A DNA stretch of 64,000 nt from Shimia biformata (GTDB lineage: Bacteria > Pseudomonadota > Alphaproteobacteria > Rhodobacterales > Rhodobacteraceae). The stretch covers positions 1,459,475-1,523,474 of the forward strand of contig NZ_JAFEJK010000001.1 in assembly GCF_016888515.1 (NCBI RefSeq), written 5' to 3'. The notes below the pieces were generated by a model, which was given only the letters and a program-made list of their open reading frames with translations, was not told the origin of the DNA and made no database searches. A program made the translations under genes and the position numbers. Positions 37,739-46,813 of the stretch are shown here, one piece after another (positions within the stretch are counted from its first letter, which is position 1; every line of letters begins with the position of its first letter).

Positions 37739-37774
37739 CCCGGTAAGCCACAAGGCGCATGGTTAAAAAAACTC

Positions 37775-37811
37775 GGACCGGCCCGCATGTTGCGGGCCGG
37801 TCCGGTGTTTT
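37775..37811 (+). terminator. Rho-independent terminator
   Basis: GGACCGGCCCGC-ATGTT-GCGGGCCGGTCC forms a 12-bp perfect stem followed by GGTGTTTTTC. It ends the giant surface-protein gene and, being symmetrical and preceded by AAAAAA, may also serve the convergent cupin gene. Confidence 0.88.
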
Positions 37812-37870
37812 TCATCAGGTGTCAGCGGCGGTCGGGGGCCACGGCCCCGCCAAAGCGCGGGGCGTGACGG

Positions 37871-38398
37871 CTAGCGGATGAACTGATCGACGTAATCGGC
37901 CCCAAGGCCAACCGCTTCATAATGCGCGCGACACATGTCGATCTTGGTAAAGACATCCTCGAACCCGATGCCCTTGCCCCAGGGATCCACGTAATACATC
38001 ACTCCGTTGACCTGGAAGAGGGTGATCATTTCCTCGACGTCGTCCGGCACGACAAGCGTGTGGGTTTCGCCCGGCGGCTCATAGACATAGCCGCCTTCGA
38101 CAGCTTCCCAGTCATGCTCTAGATAATGCCACCGCCCCTTCAACACCCAGCCATGCACCCCCTGCGGATGTCGGTGCCGGGACAGGACGCCGGACTTGCG
38201 GACCCGCAATAGGTTCATCCAGTAGCCCTGGCTGCGGTTCAGGCAAAGTGGCCGGAAATGCACGTTTTCCGCCTGCGGCACCCAAACCCGTTCGTCGTCG
38301 GGTATGCCGTCGGGGATCACGATATCGCTCAGCGCTTCGGCGGGATTTGCCAACTGGTACGGCATCCGTGGGTTTTCGTCTTTGGCTTCTAAGGGCAT
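37871..38398 (-). CDS. Cupin-domain protein, 2,4'-dihydroxyacetophenone dioxygenase-like
   Basis: A 175-residue single-cupin protein resembling the 2,4'-dihydroxyacetophenone dioxygenase family. Candidate metal ligands are the histidines in SRHRHPQGVHG and the later PPGETHTLV. In the founding enzyme non-haem iron cleaves a C-C bond. Here it ends a sugar-catabolic run, so it may act on a sugar-derived keto acid or enol, which is speculation. CAGGAGA precedes the start. Confidence 0.75.
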   Translation of the reverse strand: MPLEAKDENPRMPYQLANPAEALSDIVIPDGIPDDERVWVPQAENVHFRPLCLNRSQGYWMNLLRVRKSGVLSRHRHPQGVHGWVLKGRWHYLEHDWEAVEGGYVYEPPGETHTLVVPDDVEEMITLFQVNGVMYYVDPWGKGIGFEDVFTKIDMCRAHYEAVGLGADYVDQFIR

Positions 38399-38470
38399 GT
38401 GTGGTCTCCTGGTTCATGAAAACAAGACTGCGCGTCGGCGGCAGTTGCGGGGAAGGGCCGGGGCGATGGA

Positions 38471-39385
38471 TCAGGTCCGTGCCACCCCGAGCCGATAGAC
38501 ATGGTCCGCGGTACGCCAGAACAGGGCCTCCTGTTCGTCATCCGACAGGTCGGCGACCACGGTTTCGAAAGTCTGATACAGCGCATCAAAGCTGCTATAG
38601 GCCTTGTCGACGGGGAAATTGCTGGCGAACATGGCGCGGTCGGGGCCGAATATCTCGATCAGGTCGCGGATCATCGGGCGCATCGAGTCCACGGTCCAGG
38701 ACCAGTCCGTCTGACCCAGCCCCGACACTTTCATCACCACGTTTTCACGCCGTGCCAGATCGCGCAGGCCCGACCGCCAGTGCGCCAGCCCCTCGGCTGA
38801 TCGGTCAAATGGCATGGCGCCGTGGTTCAAGATGATTTGGCAGTCCGGAAAATCTGACGCCAGGTCGGCCGCATCTGCCAGCTGGTGGGGATAGATCATC
38901 ATGTCAAAGGACAGTCCCCGGCGCGACAGCGCGGCGAACCCGGTGCGCCACTGCGGGTCGCGCATCAGGTCGCCGCGCTGAACAAAGCGGAAGTCGGGAT
39001 TGTCATGGTGGCACAGGATCTGCCGGATGCCCTTGACGAAATCGCCATGCGCCATGTGCCCGTCCAGCGTGCGGTCAAGATCCGCACTTTCCAGCGCCGC
39101 ATATGCCACCACCGCATCGGGCCCGCCCTGGTCCTGCCGCAACCGGGCAAGCCATGCTGTTTCGTCAACGGCAAATGGCCGGTCGTAATCCGCTTCGATG
39201 TGAACCGAGGCCAGCAGGTGATAGGACCCGGTGTCGGCCCGGTAGTCGTCAAGAACATAGTCCGACGCAATGCTTTCAATGTTGCCGCCGACACCCACAT
39301 GCATCGGCTTGCGCAACCATGGATACATGTCGCCTTTCAGGGTCCAAAGATGGTGGTGGGGATCGATGATGTCCCGTTTGCTCAT
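38471..39385 (-). CDS. Amidohydrolase-family lactonase (COG3618 type)
   Basis: A 304-residue TIM-barrel hydrolase of the amidohydrolase 2 family. The N-terminal metal motif IDPHHHLW, central histidines (CHHDNPDF, ILNHGAMPF) and a late aspartate (NFPVDKAYSSF) are visible. Close relatives in L-fucose and related pathways hydrolyse sugar-acid lactones such as L-fucono-1,5-lactone. The neighbouring aldo/keto reductase would make the lactone, so a lactonase role is favoured. GAAGGAGC precedes the ATG. Confidence 0.82.
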   Translation of the reverse strand: MSKRDIIDPHHHLWTLKGDMYPWLRKPMHVGVGGNIESIASDYVLDDYRADTGSYHLLASVHIEADYDRPFAVDETAWLARLRQDQGGPDAVVAYAALESADLDRTLDGHMAHGDFVKGIRQILCHHDNPDFRFVQRGDLMRDPQWRTGFAALSRRGLSFDMMIYPHQLADAADLASDFPDCQIILNHGAMPFDRSAEGLAHWRSGLRDLARRENVVMKVSGLGQTDWSWTVDSMRPMIRDLIEIFGPDRAMFASNFPVDKAYSSFDALYQTFETVVADLSDDEQEALFWRTADHVYRLGVART

Positions 39386-39443
39386 TTTCTGCTCCTTCGG
39401 GATGACGTGATTGGTTGGGGGCTTTGGTCGGCGACGGGGGAAG

Positions 39444-40433
39444 TCACCCGGTCAGAGCGTGGTGATCGAATTTGCGCCACTCACCGGCGGGCAGGGGCCG
39501 GGACAGGTCGTCAAGGTTGGCGCGCAGCTTTTCTACGGTGTCGGTTCCAAGCAGCAGGCTGGCGACAGAAGGCTCCTGCAAGGGGAACTGCAACGCGGCG
39601 CGGGGCAAGGGGTATCGGCCGTGCGCGGCTATGTCCTGCATGGCTCTGACCCGTGCCTTGATGTCTTGCGGGGCGGGGCCGTAGTCGAAAAACGCCCCGT
39701 CCACGGCGCCGGTGGCAAGGATGCCCGAGTTGAATACCCCGCCCGCGATGATGGACACATTGCGCGCCCGGCACAGCGGCAGCAAACGCGCCGCGGCCGT
39801 CCGGTCCAGCAGGGTGTGGCGACCAGCCAACAGGATGCAGTCCAGGTCGGTCTGTTTCAGGATCTCAAGGCAGATGTCGACCTCGTTGACCCCGATGCCC
39901 CAGGCCTTGATTGCGCCTGCCGATTTCAACTCTTCGAGTGCCCGGAAGCCGCCGTTGCGAAGCTGCGCCATGTGATGGCTGTTTTTGTCCGGGCCATGGG
40001 TCAGCTGGCCGATGTCATGCACAAAGGCGATGTCAATCTTGGTCAGCCCAAGCCGGGCATAGCTGTCTTCGATCGACCGCATGATCCCGTCATAGGAATA
40101 GTCGAATTCGACCCCGAATTTCAGCGCCTTGACGAAATCCACGAGGTCCGAAGCCTCGCCGGGGGTGGGCTTCAGCAGCCGCCCCACCTTGGTTGACAGA
40201 ACCCAGTCGGCCTGATCCTTGCCCTGCAGGAAATCTCCAAGGCGGCGTTCTGCCAGGCCATAACCGTAAAAGGGGGCGGTATCGAAATAGCGGATGCCGT
40301 TTTGCCAGGCGCATTCCAGAACCTGCATTGCCCGATCGCGCGGGCATTCGGTGTAAAGCCCCCCAAGTGGCCCGGTGCCCAGCCCGATCTGCGAAACCGC
40401 GACCCGGTTTTGTGCAAAGCTGTTGAATTTCAC
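39444..40433 (-). CDS. Aldo/keto reductase, aldose (L-fucose-type) dehydrogenase
   Basis: A 329-residue NAD(P)-dependent aldo/keto reductase. The catalytic set is visible: Asp and Tyr in FDTAPFYGYG, Lys in LSTKVGRLL and His in FVHDIG. The sequence resembles D-threo-aldose 1-dehydrogenases, which oxidise L-fucose and related aldoses to lactones. Together with the adjacent lactonase this forms the first two steps of an oxidative deoxysugar pathway. No matching acid dehydratase is in the window. Confidence 0.85.
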   Translation of the reverse strand: MKFNSFAQNRVAVSQIGLGTGPLGGLYTECPRDRAMQVLECAWQNGIRYFDTAPFYGYGLAERRLGDFLQGKDQADWVLSTKVGRLLKPTPGEASDLVDFVKALKFGVEFDYSYDGIMRSIEDSYARLGLTKIDIAFVHDIGQLTHGPDKNSHHMAQLRNGGFRALEELKSAGAIKAWGIGVNEVDICLEILKQTDLDCILLAGRHTLLDRTAAARLLPLCRARNVSIIAGGVFNSGILATGAVDGAFFDYGPAPQDIKARVRAMQDIAAHGRYPLPRAALQFPLQEPSVASLLLGTDTVEKLRANLDDLSRPLPAGEWRKFDHHALTG

Positions 40434-40448
40434 GTTTGATCTCCCCTG

Positions 40449-41993
40449 TCAGGCCGAAGCCGCCTGCGCCTGCCGCAGCTCGTCGGTGGAATGGTGGATA
40501 TGTTCCATCACGGACTGGCTCATGGCCTTGTAGTCGCGCGTGTTCGCAACCGCGCCCTTAAGGATGAATTCGTCCATCACAAGAATGCGGTCCGCGAGCG
40601 AGATCATCTCGGGCAGGTCGCTGGTGATCAGCAGAACCGCTGTTCCGTCGTCTGCCAGCTCTCGCAGCAACTGGTGCAGATAGGCCTTGCTCTTGACGTC
40701 GATCCCGACCGTTGGTTCGTCCACGATCAGCACGTCAACCCCGGCCGCCAGCCATTTGGCCATCGCGATTTTCTGCTGGTTTCCCCCTGACAGGTTTCCG
40801 ACCTTCTGATGAAGGGACGGGGTCTTGACGGCCAGCCGATCCAGAAACGGCACGGTCCGCATCCTGACGCCCGACCGTGACAGCCAGCCCAGCCGGTTCG
40901 CCGATCGTCGCCAGATCGTGATGCCGGCATTCTCAAGGACCGAGTGGTCCAGGATCAGCCCCTCGTCCTTGCGGTTTTCGCTGACATAGCCGATCCGGTG
41001 GCGGTGCAACGCATCCGTCGGGCTGGTGATGGTGACGGGCGCGCCATCGCGCAGAATTTCGCCGCCCGTAAGCGCGCCAAGCCCCATGATGGTCTTGGCA
41101 AGCTCGGTGCGTCCCGCGCCGATCAGACCATAAAGCCCGACGATCTCGCCCCGGCGCACGTCGAGCGACACGTTGCGATGGCCGAAACTGGTGGACAGGT
41201 CGCGCAGCTCAAGCGCCACGGACTGCGCTGAGGCCTGCCGACGGCGCGCTTCGGGGATGGTTTCGTCCCGTCCGATCATCAGGCGGATCAGATCCTTGCG
41301 CTGCAGATCACGCATCGGGATGTTCTCACCCGCGTTGACGCCGTCGCGCAGAACGCTGACCGTGTCGCAGATTTCCTGCACCTCTTCCAGCTTGTGGCTG
41401 ACGAACATCATGCTGACGCCGTCGGCGCGCAACCGGTGCAGCACGTCAAACAGAGCCTGGGATTCGGTTGGCGTCAGTGACGCGGTGGGTTCGTCCAGCA
41501 ACAGCACACGGGTCCGCTGTGACAGGGCCTTGGCGATCTCGACCATCTGCATCTGAGCGACGCTCAGCCGCGAAACCTGGATTGCGGGGTCGATCGACAG
41601 ACCCAGCATGTCCAGCCAGGGTTCCGCCAATTCGTTCAGTCTGCGAAAGTCGATGGGTTTCAGCGGGTCGATCGTGGTCTGGCCCATGGCCATGTTCTCG
41701 GCCACCGAAAACCGCGGGATCAGGTTGCGTTCCTGATGCACCACGCCGACACCCGCGGCAATCGCGTCATGCGGGCGGTTGAAGTGCACCTCTTGCGCGC
41801 CGGCAAAAAGCTGTCCCTCGTCCGGGCGGTAAACCCCGGTGATGAGCTTGATCAAGGTCGACTTCCCGGCGCCATTTTCGCCCAGAAGCGCGTGGATTGA
41901 CCCGCTGCGCATCTGGATCGAGACGTTTTGCAGCGCCTTCACACCGGGAAAAAACTTGCTGACAGAGCGTGTTTCGAAAGCAATTTCGGTCAT
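40449..41993 (-). CDS. Sugar ABC transporter ATPase, two fused domains
   Basis: A 514-residue RbsA/MglA-type ATPase. The first domain has Walker A GENGAGKST, signature-region LSVAQMQMVEIAKAL and Walker B LLLDEPTAS. The second has a degenerate P-loop (GLIGAGRTE), the signature LSGGNQQK and Walker B LIVDEPTVGID. Such partial asymmetry between the halves is usual for the family. It energises the importer formed by the two permeases encoded upstream. Confidence 0.95.
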   Translation of the reverse strand: MTEIAFETRSVSKFFPGVKALQNVSIQMRSGSIHALLGENGAGKSTLIKLITGVYRPDEGQLFAGAQEVHFNRPHDAIAAGVGVVHQERNLIPRFSVAENMAMGQTTIDPLKPIDFRRLNELAEPWLDMLGLSIDPAIQVSRLSVAQMQMVEIAKALSQRTRVLLLDEPTASLTPTESQALFDVLHRLRADGVSMMFVSHKLEEVQEICDTVSVLRDGVNAGENIPMRDLQRKDLIRLMIGRDETIPEARRRQASAQSVALELRDLSTSFGHRNVSLDVRRGEIVGLYGLIGAGRTELAKTIMGLGALTGGEILRDGAPVTITSPTDALHRHRIGYVSENRKDEGLILDHSVLENAGITIWRRSANRLGWLSRSGVRMRTVPFLDRLAVKTPSLHQKVGNLSGGNQQKIAMAKWLAAGVDVLIVDEPTVGIDVKSKAYLHQLLRELADDGTAVLLITSDLPEMISLADRILVMDEFILKGAVANTRDYKAMSQSVMEHIHHSTDELRQAQAASA

Positions 41994-41996
41994 TGG

Positions 41997-42956
41997 TCAC
42001 TCCTGCGGGGCGCGCTGCAAGCGCAGATCGCGCAATTGATTTGCCCCGACCGCGGCAAGGATCATCAGCCCCAAAACCACCTGGACGAAGAACGGGTCGA
42101 TGTGGAACAGCACAAGCGCCTGCGTGATCTGGGCCACGATCAGCACGCCGAACACGGTTGCAACGGTGCTGACATGGCCGCCGGACAGGATTGCGCCACC
42201 GATAATCGGCGCGGCAAAGGACATGATCAGCCAGTCATCGCCAATGGTCGGTTGGCCCAGTTGCAACCGCGCCACCAGAAGAATCCCGGCCGATGCCGCC
42301 AGCACTCCCGACAGGCAATGTGCAACAATTACGGTGCGGGTGATGGATATGCCCGACAGCTCGGCTGAATGTGCATTTCCGCCCACGGCCAGCAGCCATC
42401 GCCCGACCGGGATCCGGTTGAAGAAAACCACCATCAGAACAACGATCACCGCAGCCGGTACGAGGATGATCGGAAACGGACCGAACAGGGTTTCATTGCC
42501 AAATGACTTCACGGCGTCGGGAATTTCATAGAACGGCTGCGCCTGGGTGATGGCAAGGTTCAGCCCTTTGAAGATCGACAGGGTGGCAAGTGTGATGACA
42601 AAGGCCGAAATGCCGGTCATCCCGATCAGCACCCCGTTGAACAGCCCCCCCGCCAGCCCGACACCCAGCGCCAGCGCTCCGGCAAGCGCGGGCGGCAGGC
42701 CAAAGACCTCCATCAGACCGGCAAACACCACCGCGGCCAGCCCGCCTAGCGCACCGACCGACAGGTTCATCTGGCCAATGGCGATGATGACCATCTGCGA
42801 CAGCGCGATCAGGACATTGATCGACACGGCCTCTAGCAGGACCTGCAGGTTGAACGTCGCCAGAAAAGCGGGGTTGAACAGGCTGATGAGGAGGCCAATC
42901 GTCAGCGCCACCAGCATCGGGGTCGCCCAGTCGGATTGAAACAGGTTGCGTGTCAT
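41997..42956 (-). CDS. Sugar ABC transporter permease (second subunit)
   Basis: A 319-residue RbsC-type membrane protein with about ten hydrophobic segments and the coupling motif APIIGGAILSGGHVSTVATVFG. It starts within the end of the preceding permease gene (ATGA overlap) and pairs with it to form a heterodimeric channel. Confidence 0.93.
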   Translation of the reverse strand: MTRNLFQSDWATPMLVALTIGLLISLFNPAFLATFNLQVLLEAVSINVLIALSQMVIIAIGQMNLSVGALGGLAAVVFAGLMEVFGLPPALAGALALGVGLAGGLFNGVLIGMTGISAFVITLATLSIFKGLNLAITQAQPFYEIPDAVKSFGNETLFGPFPIILVPAAVIVVLMVVFFNRIPVGRWLLAVGGNAHSAELSGISITRTVIVAHCLSGVLAASAGILLVARLQLGQPTIGDDWLIMSFAAPIIGGAILSGGHVSTVATVFGVLIVAQITQALVLFHIDPFFVQVVLGLMILAAVGANQLRDLRLQRAPQE

Positions 42957-43966
42957 TGTTTGGCTCTCCGTTCGAGATAGTTGCGCCGTGCCAGATCCAG
43001 CAGCACCGCAAGCAACAGCACCGCGCCAAGACAGGCCTGCAGCCAGAATTCGCCGATTTGCATTAGAAGCAGCCCGTTGCTGAGAACGGTGACCAGCACC
43101 GCGCCCAGAAACGCGCCGATGACCGAAATCTTGCCGCCGGTCAGCACGGCTCCGCCAAGCACCGGGCCAAGGAAGGCGATCAGAAGCCAGTCCTGCCCAA
43201 GGTTGCCGGCCATCGACGGGATGGCGGCTCCGTTGCGGGCGACAAGCAGCAGTGCGGCAATAGCGGCAAGCCCGCCCGAGATCGCGTGGGCCAGAACGAT
43301 CATGCGCCCAACCCGGACGCCCGACAGCCTTGCCGCCTCCGGGCGTGCGCCCGCCGCCAGCATTTCCTTGCCGATGCGGGTATTGCCATAAAGCACGATC
43401 AGGGCGGCGGTGACGATCAGGGTCGGACCCATGGCCGCAGAGATCCCCATCACCTTCATCCGGCCAAAGCTGACGAAATCAGCCGGGATACCCCGATAGG
43501 TCTGGGCCTGGGTGAGAAAGATCATGATGCCGAAAAACAGGCTCATGGTGGCCAGCGTCACGATGAAACTATGCAGCCCGGTCTTGACCTCGATCACGCC
43601 ATTGATCGCGCCCAAGGCGGCCCCGACCGCGATCGCCAGCAAAAGCGCCAGCGGCCAGGGCAGGCCGATTTCCTGCAACAGCCAACCGCATGTCATCGCC
43701 GCACATGCGCCGATCGCGCCCACCGCAAGGCTGAGACCGCCGGTCGCGATCACCGCCATCATGGAAAACCCGATCATGATATTGATCGCTGCGGCCCGGC
43801 TCATCGCGGCGATATTGAATGATGACAGAAAGCCTGACGAGACAGAGTAAAACAGCCCGCCAAAGAGGACGATCAGCAGGAACAGGCCAAATTCGCTGGA
43901 CAGAAGCACCCCCTTCAGGTCGGGCATCCTGACGGATCTGTCTGGCTGTGTGGTGACTAGGGACAT
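42953..43966 (-). CDS. Sugar ABC transporter permease (first subunit)
   Basis: A 337-residue RbsC-type permease. The coupling motif is GPVLGGAVLTGGKISVIGAFLG. The ATG at 43966 follows AGGATAAA and gives a normal cytoplasmic N-terminus; the frame open to 44047 has no ribosome site. It overlaps the next permease by 4 bases. It is distinct in sequence from its partner, so this importer uses two different permeases, unlike the locus at 16-19 kb. Confidence 0.93.
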   Translation of the reverse strand: MSLVTTQPDRSVRMPDLKGVLLSSEFGLFLLIVLFGGLFYSVSSGFLSSFNIAAMSRAAAINIMIGFSMMAVIATGGLSLAVGAIGACAAMTCGWLLQEIGLPWPLALLLAIAVGAALGAINGVIEVKTGLHSFIVTLATMSLFFGIMIFLTQAQTYRGIPADFVSFGRMKVMGISAAMGPTLIVTAALIVLYGNTRIGKEMLAAGARPEAARLSGVRVGRMIVLAHAISGGLAAIAALLLVARNGAAIPSMAGNLGQDWLLIAFLGPVLGGAVLTGGKISVIGAFLGAVLVTVLSNGLLLMQIGEFWLQACLGAVLLLAVLLDLARRNYLERRAKQ

Positions 43967-44072
43967 GGATTTATCCTGGTTTGGAGGCCAGCCGCCTTGC
44001 GGTGCAGGGCGGCGGTCCATCCGGTTCGCGGTGTGAATGGCGGGCACCCATCGGCGCCCACCACCCCGGCGT

Positions 44073-45089
44073 TCAGTTGCAACTCAGGAAGTCGGTCTCG
44101 ACGCGTTGCAACAGCTCGGCGGTCAGGGCCTTGTCCACTTCGGCGCGGGTCTCGACATTGCTGGCGTTGATGTAAGGCGCCCCAGAGTCGATGAACCGCG
44201 AGGTCAGCGGGTGGTCCCCGAACGGCGCGGCATCACTGACCTTGCACCCGTTGCGCAGTTTGTCCGCGGCAAAGGCCGCGACATAGGCCTGTCCATAGGG
44301 GTTCTGCAGCATCGAACCGACCACATACCCGTCCCTGATTGCATCCATGACCACCTCGTCGTGATCGATTGCGATCATCTTGATCCGTTTGTCCCCGATA
44401 CGGCGCATGGCATTCGAGGCGACAACGGCAGGAACCCAGGCCGTGGTAATGACGCCGTCGATCTCCGAGCCATGTGCGGCAAGATAGGCACCGATCTTTT
44501 CCTCAGCCGGTTCTGGCGCATCAATATCCGCGATGACCTGGACGATCTCGACCCCGGCCTCTGCCGCGGCCCGCGCGACGCCATCAATGCGCAGCTGGGT
44601 ATTCGGTTCGACCAGCCAGCCGGTGAAATGCGCGATCTTCTTCGGGCCCGGACCCATCGCTTCGATCAGGTGTTTGGTGCCATGATAGGCCGAGACACCC
44701 GCGTCCGAGGCAAGGCAGAAGGCCACGTCAGACGGGTCGTTCACGCAAGCCGAAACCGCGATCACCGGCGCGCCCGTGCCGACCAGTTCATTCAGCGTCG
44801 GAACGCTGCCGACCGGGTCACCGGGGTGAATGGCAAAGGCGTTGTAGCCCTGTGTCACCAGGCTTTCGAGCAGGTCGTTCTGCAGGTTCAGTTCCCATTT
44901 CTGCGGGAATTTGTAATCCGCGGCACCCAGACCAAAGTCCTGTTGCGCGGCCACGGATGCAGGTCCCCAGTCGGCAAAGAACGGGTGTGGTCCGCCCGGC
45001 ACATGCGCGACCTTGGTCTCGGCCTGAGCAGCCATGGCAAGTGCGGCCAGAACAGCGGCACCGGTCAGGGTAGATGTAATACGGTTCAT
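44073..45089 (-). CDS. Sugar ABC transporter, periplasmic substrate-binding protein
   Basis: A 338-residue periplasmic binding protein of the ribose-like family. The signal peptide is MNRITSTLTGAAVLAALAMA, with cleavage near AQAET. The first lobe begins KVAHVPGGPHPFFADW and the hinge/second lobe includes HFTGWLVEPNTQLR. A cysteine pair (ACVNDPSDVAFC) may form a disulfide. GGAGGAGAAAC precedes the ATG. The ligand is presumably the aldose oxidised by the downstream reductase. Confidence 0.92.
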   Translation of the reverse strand: MNRITSTLTGAAVLAALAMAAQAETKVAHVPGGPHPFFADWGPASVAAQQDFGLGAADYKFPQKWELNLQNDLLESLVTQGYNAFAIHPGDPVGSVPTLNELVGTGAPVIAVSACVNDPSDVAFCLASDAGVSAYHGTKHLIEAMGPGPKKIAHFTGWLVEPNTQLRIDGVARAAAEAGVEIVQVIADIDAPEPAEEKIGAYLAAHGSEIDGVITTAWVPAVVASNAMRRIGDKRIKMIAIDHDEVVMDAIRDGYVVGSMLQNPYGQAYVAAFAADKLRNGCKVSDAAPFGDHPLTSRFIDSGAPYINASNVETRAEVDKALTAELLQRVETDFLSCN

Positions 45090-45172
45090 GTTTCTCCTCC
45101 AGGTGATGGCTTGTGTGTCCCGCCGCCCCAGCCATCAATTGCGCGACGAGTGGTTTGTGGAACGCCCCTGGG

Positions 45173-46282
45173 TCAGGCCGGCTGGCCAAGCCCAAAGGCG
45201 GTTCCAAGTTCATTGGTCTTCAACAGCCCGGACCTCAGCGCGTCGCGGGTCAGGGCGGGCCGCATGTTGGCGGCATATGTGTGGGCCAGGGTAGGGGCGA
45301 TCATCCGGTCGAGGTCGGCTTCGGAGATGACACCCTCATAGCCGAGGTCGGCAAAAGTCGTCGGCAGGCCAACATGCACCAGCACCGTCAGCAGCTGATC
45401 GATTTCCTGTTGCGACCGGCCCTCAACCACCGTCTGCACCAGCGCGCCAAAGGCCACCATTTCTCCGTGCAGGTTCCGGCTTGTTGCCGGGATCGAGGTG
45501 ATGCCGCGGATCAGGGCATGCGCCAGCGACAACCCGCCATTTTCAAATCCCAGCCCGCTGAGCAGAACCGTGGCTTCGACCAGGTCTTCCACTTCGGCGG
45601 TGATATCCTGACGGCAGACCGAGTCGAATGCCCCGGTCGCATGGCGCAGGATGATCTGATAGCACTGGTCGGCCAGCATCACTGCCGTTGCCGATGGCGG
45701 GGTGCCAAAGAAGTTGACCCCACCCGAGGCGGCGCATTGCCGGGCCTCCAGGCTTTTGCTGATGGCGTCGCCGATCCCGGCCGCGAAAAAGCGCGGCGGG
45801 GCAGCGACGATGATCCGGGTGTCGACCAGAACGGCCATCGGGTTGAGCGTCAGAAAGTCGATACGGGCCGGTTTGCTGCTGGTGTCGTTGATCACGATCA
45901 GCCGGCTGGTCGGGGCGTCGTTCGAGGCCACGGTTGGCGCAATGACAACCGGAATGCCAAGATTGGCAGCGGCGGCCTTTGCCGCGTCAACGGTCTTGCC
46001 GCCACCCAAACCCAGAACGACGTCTGGCCGGTGCTGGCCGATCCTGTGATTGCAGTCGGACACTGTTTCCAGGTTGATCTCACCGGGGAAGCGGATCACG
46101 CCAGAGTCATGTCCCGCCGCATCCAGCGATTGCAGCAAGCCGGGCAGGGCGACCTTGTGGACCGTGTCGTCGCAAAGCAGCGCAGGACGACTGAACCCCA
46201 ACTCGCCAAGCAATTGCCCTGCCTGTTCCAAAGCGCCGGGGCCCTGCATGTATCGGGACGGGAAACCCATGGTTTTCAACAT
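45173..46282 (-). CDS. Iron-containing alcohol dehydrogenase, glycerol-dehydrogenase-like
   Basis: A 369-residue group III dehydrogenase of the GldA type. The cofactor motif is GLGGGKTVDAAK, and the metal ligands are probably Asp in GIGDAISK and the histidines in SLAHALIRG and RNLHGEMV. Possible substrates are glycerol, lactaldehyde or another short polyol/aldehyde; a role in reducing or oxidising an aldehyde released from a deoxysugar would suit the locus. The ATG at 46282 follows the DUF1330 stop by one base; an upstream GTG (46294) overlaps that gene. Confidence 0.87.
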   Translation of the reverse strand: MLKTMGFPSRYMQGPGALEQAGQLLGELGFSRPALLCDDTVHKVALPGLLQSLDAAGHDSGVIRFPGEINLETVSDCNHRIGQHRPDVVLGLGGGKTVDAAKAAAANLGIPVVIAPTVASNDAPTSRLIVINDTSSKPARIDFLTLNPMAVLVDTRIIVAAPPRFFAAGIGDAISKSLEARQCAASGGVNFFGTPPSATAVMLADQCYQIILRHATGAFDSVCRQDITAEVEDLVEATVLLSGLGFENGGLSLAHALIRGITSIPATSRNLHGEMVAFGALVQTVVEGRSQQEIDQLLTVLVHVGLPTTFADLGYEGVISEADLDRMIAPTLAHTYAANMRPALTRDALRSGLLKTNELGTAFGLGQPA

Positions 46283-46283
46283 G

Positions 46284-46622
46284 TCAGACGCCACCCGATT
46301 TCGTGCTGTTGGCGGTCAGGCAGTCTGGGTCAAAGGCCGGTACGATGCGTATATCGCGCTTGACCGTGCCGCCAAGCTTGTCCAGCGCGGCCAGGTATCC
46401 GGGGTCCTCGTAAAGCGCCAGCGCGTCTTCAAGCGAGTCCCATTCAAGCAGCGTCACGCGTGCTTTCAGCCCCGCTTCGTAGGTCGCAACCGGTTCGCCG
46501 CGCGACAGGTAGCGGGCACCGGCGGCCAGGACTGCCGGTGCAGCAAGGGCGGCATAGGCCTGCAAGGCCGCTTCATCCTGAATCTCGTCGTAAAACGCGA
46601 TTGTGTAGATCTTGCCGGTCAA
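46284..46622 (-). CDS. DUF1330-like small protein with a TTG start
   Basis: A 112-residue ferredoxin-like alpha/beta-barrel protein resembling DUF1330, with the core ARYLSRGEPVATYEAG and LLEWDSLEDALALYEDPGY. The function of the family is unknown; some members may act as stress-responsive dimeric barrels or mutarotase-like helpers. There is no ATG at the front: the start is TTG at 46622, chosen because AGGAGGAAAAC sits directly upstream. It is first in the operon that continues into the iron alcohol dehydrogenase and the importer. Confidence 0.78.
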   Translation of the reverse strand: MTGKIYTIAFYDEIQDEAALQAYAALAAPAVLAAGARYLSRGEPVATYEAGLKARVTLLEWDSLEDALALYEDPGYLAALDKLGGTVKRDIRIVPAFDPDCLTANSTKSGGV

Positions 46623-46681
46623 GTTTTCCTCCTGTCATTGGCGTCCCCCTGTCGGTCACGGGGAATCGGTGTGTGACCAAT

Positions 46682-46710
46682 CGATAGCCGTCAAAAATGG
46701 ATCTTGTCAA
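46682..46710 (-). promoter_or_regulatory. Sigma-70-type promoter for the second sugar operon
   Basis: On the minus strand a perfect -35 TTGACA (46705-46710) is followed, after 17 bases, by CTATCG (46682-46687). The -35 is excellent and the -10 is weak, as expected for an activated or repressed promoter. It faces the TTG-started DUF1330 gene; the opposite direction holds the GntR-type gene. Confidence 0.5.
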
Positions 46711-46813
46711 CAAAAACCAATTTGAAAAGTCGTCAGGCTGAAATGTCCACGTTCTGTTGTGAAACGATGATCCGGCCCCTATAAATTTTCGGGACATCAC
46801 GGTCGGAGCAATT

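Noticed and set aside
36104-37753. Long antisense open frame under the end of the giant surface protein (549 codons)
   Set aside because: No domain or ribosome site; it mirrors the codon bias of the barrel-encoding strand.
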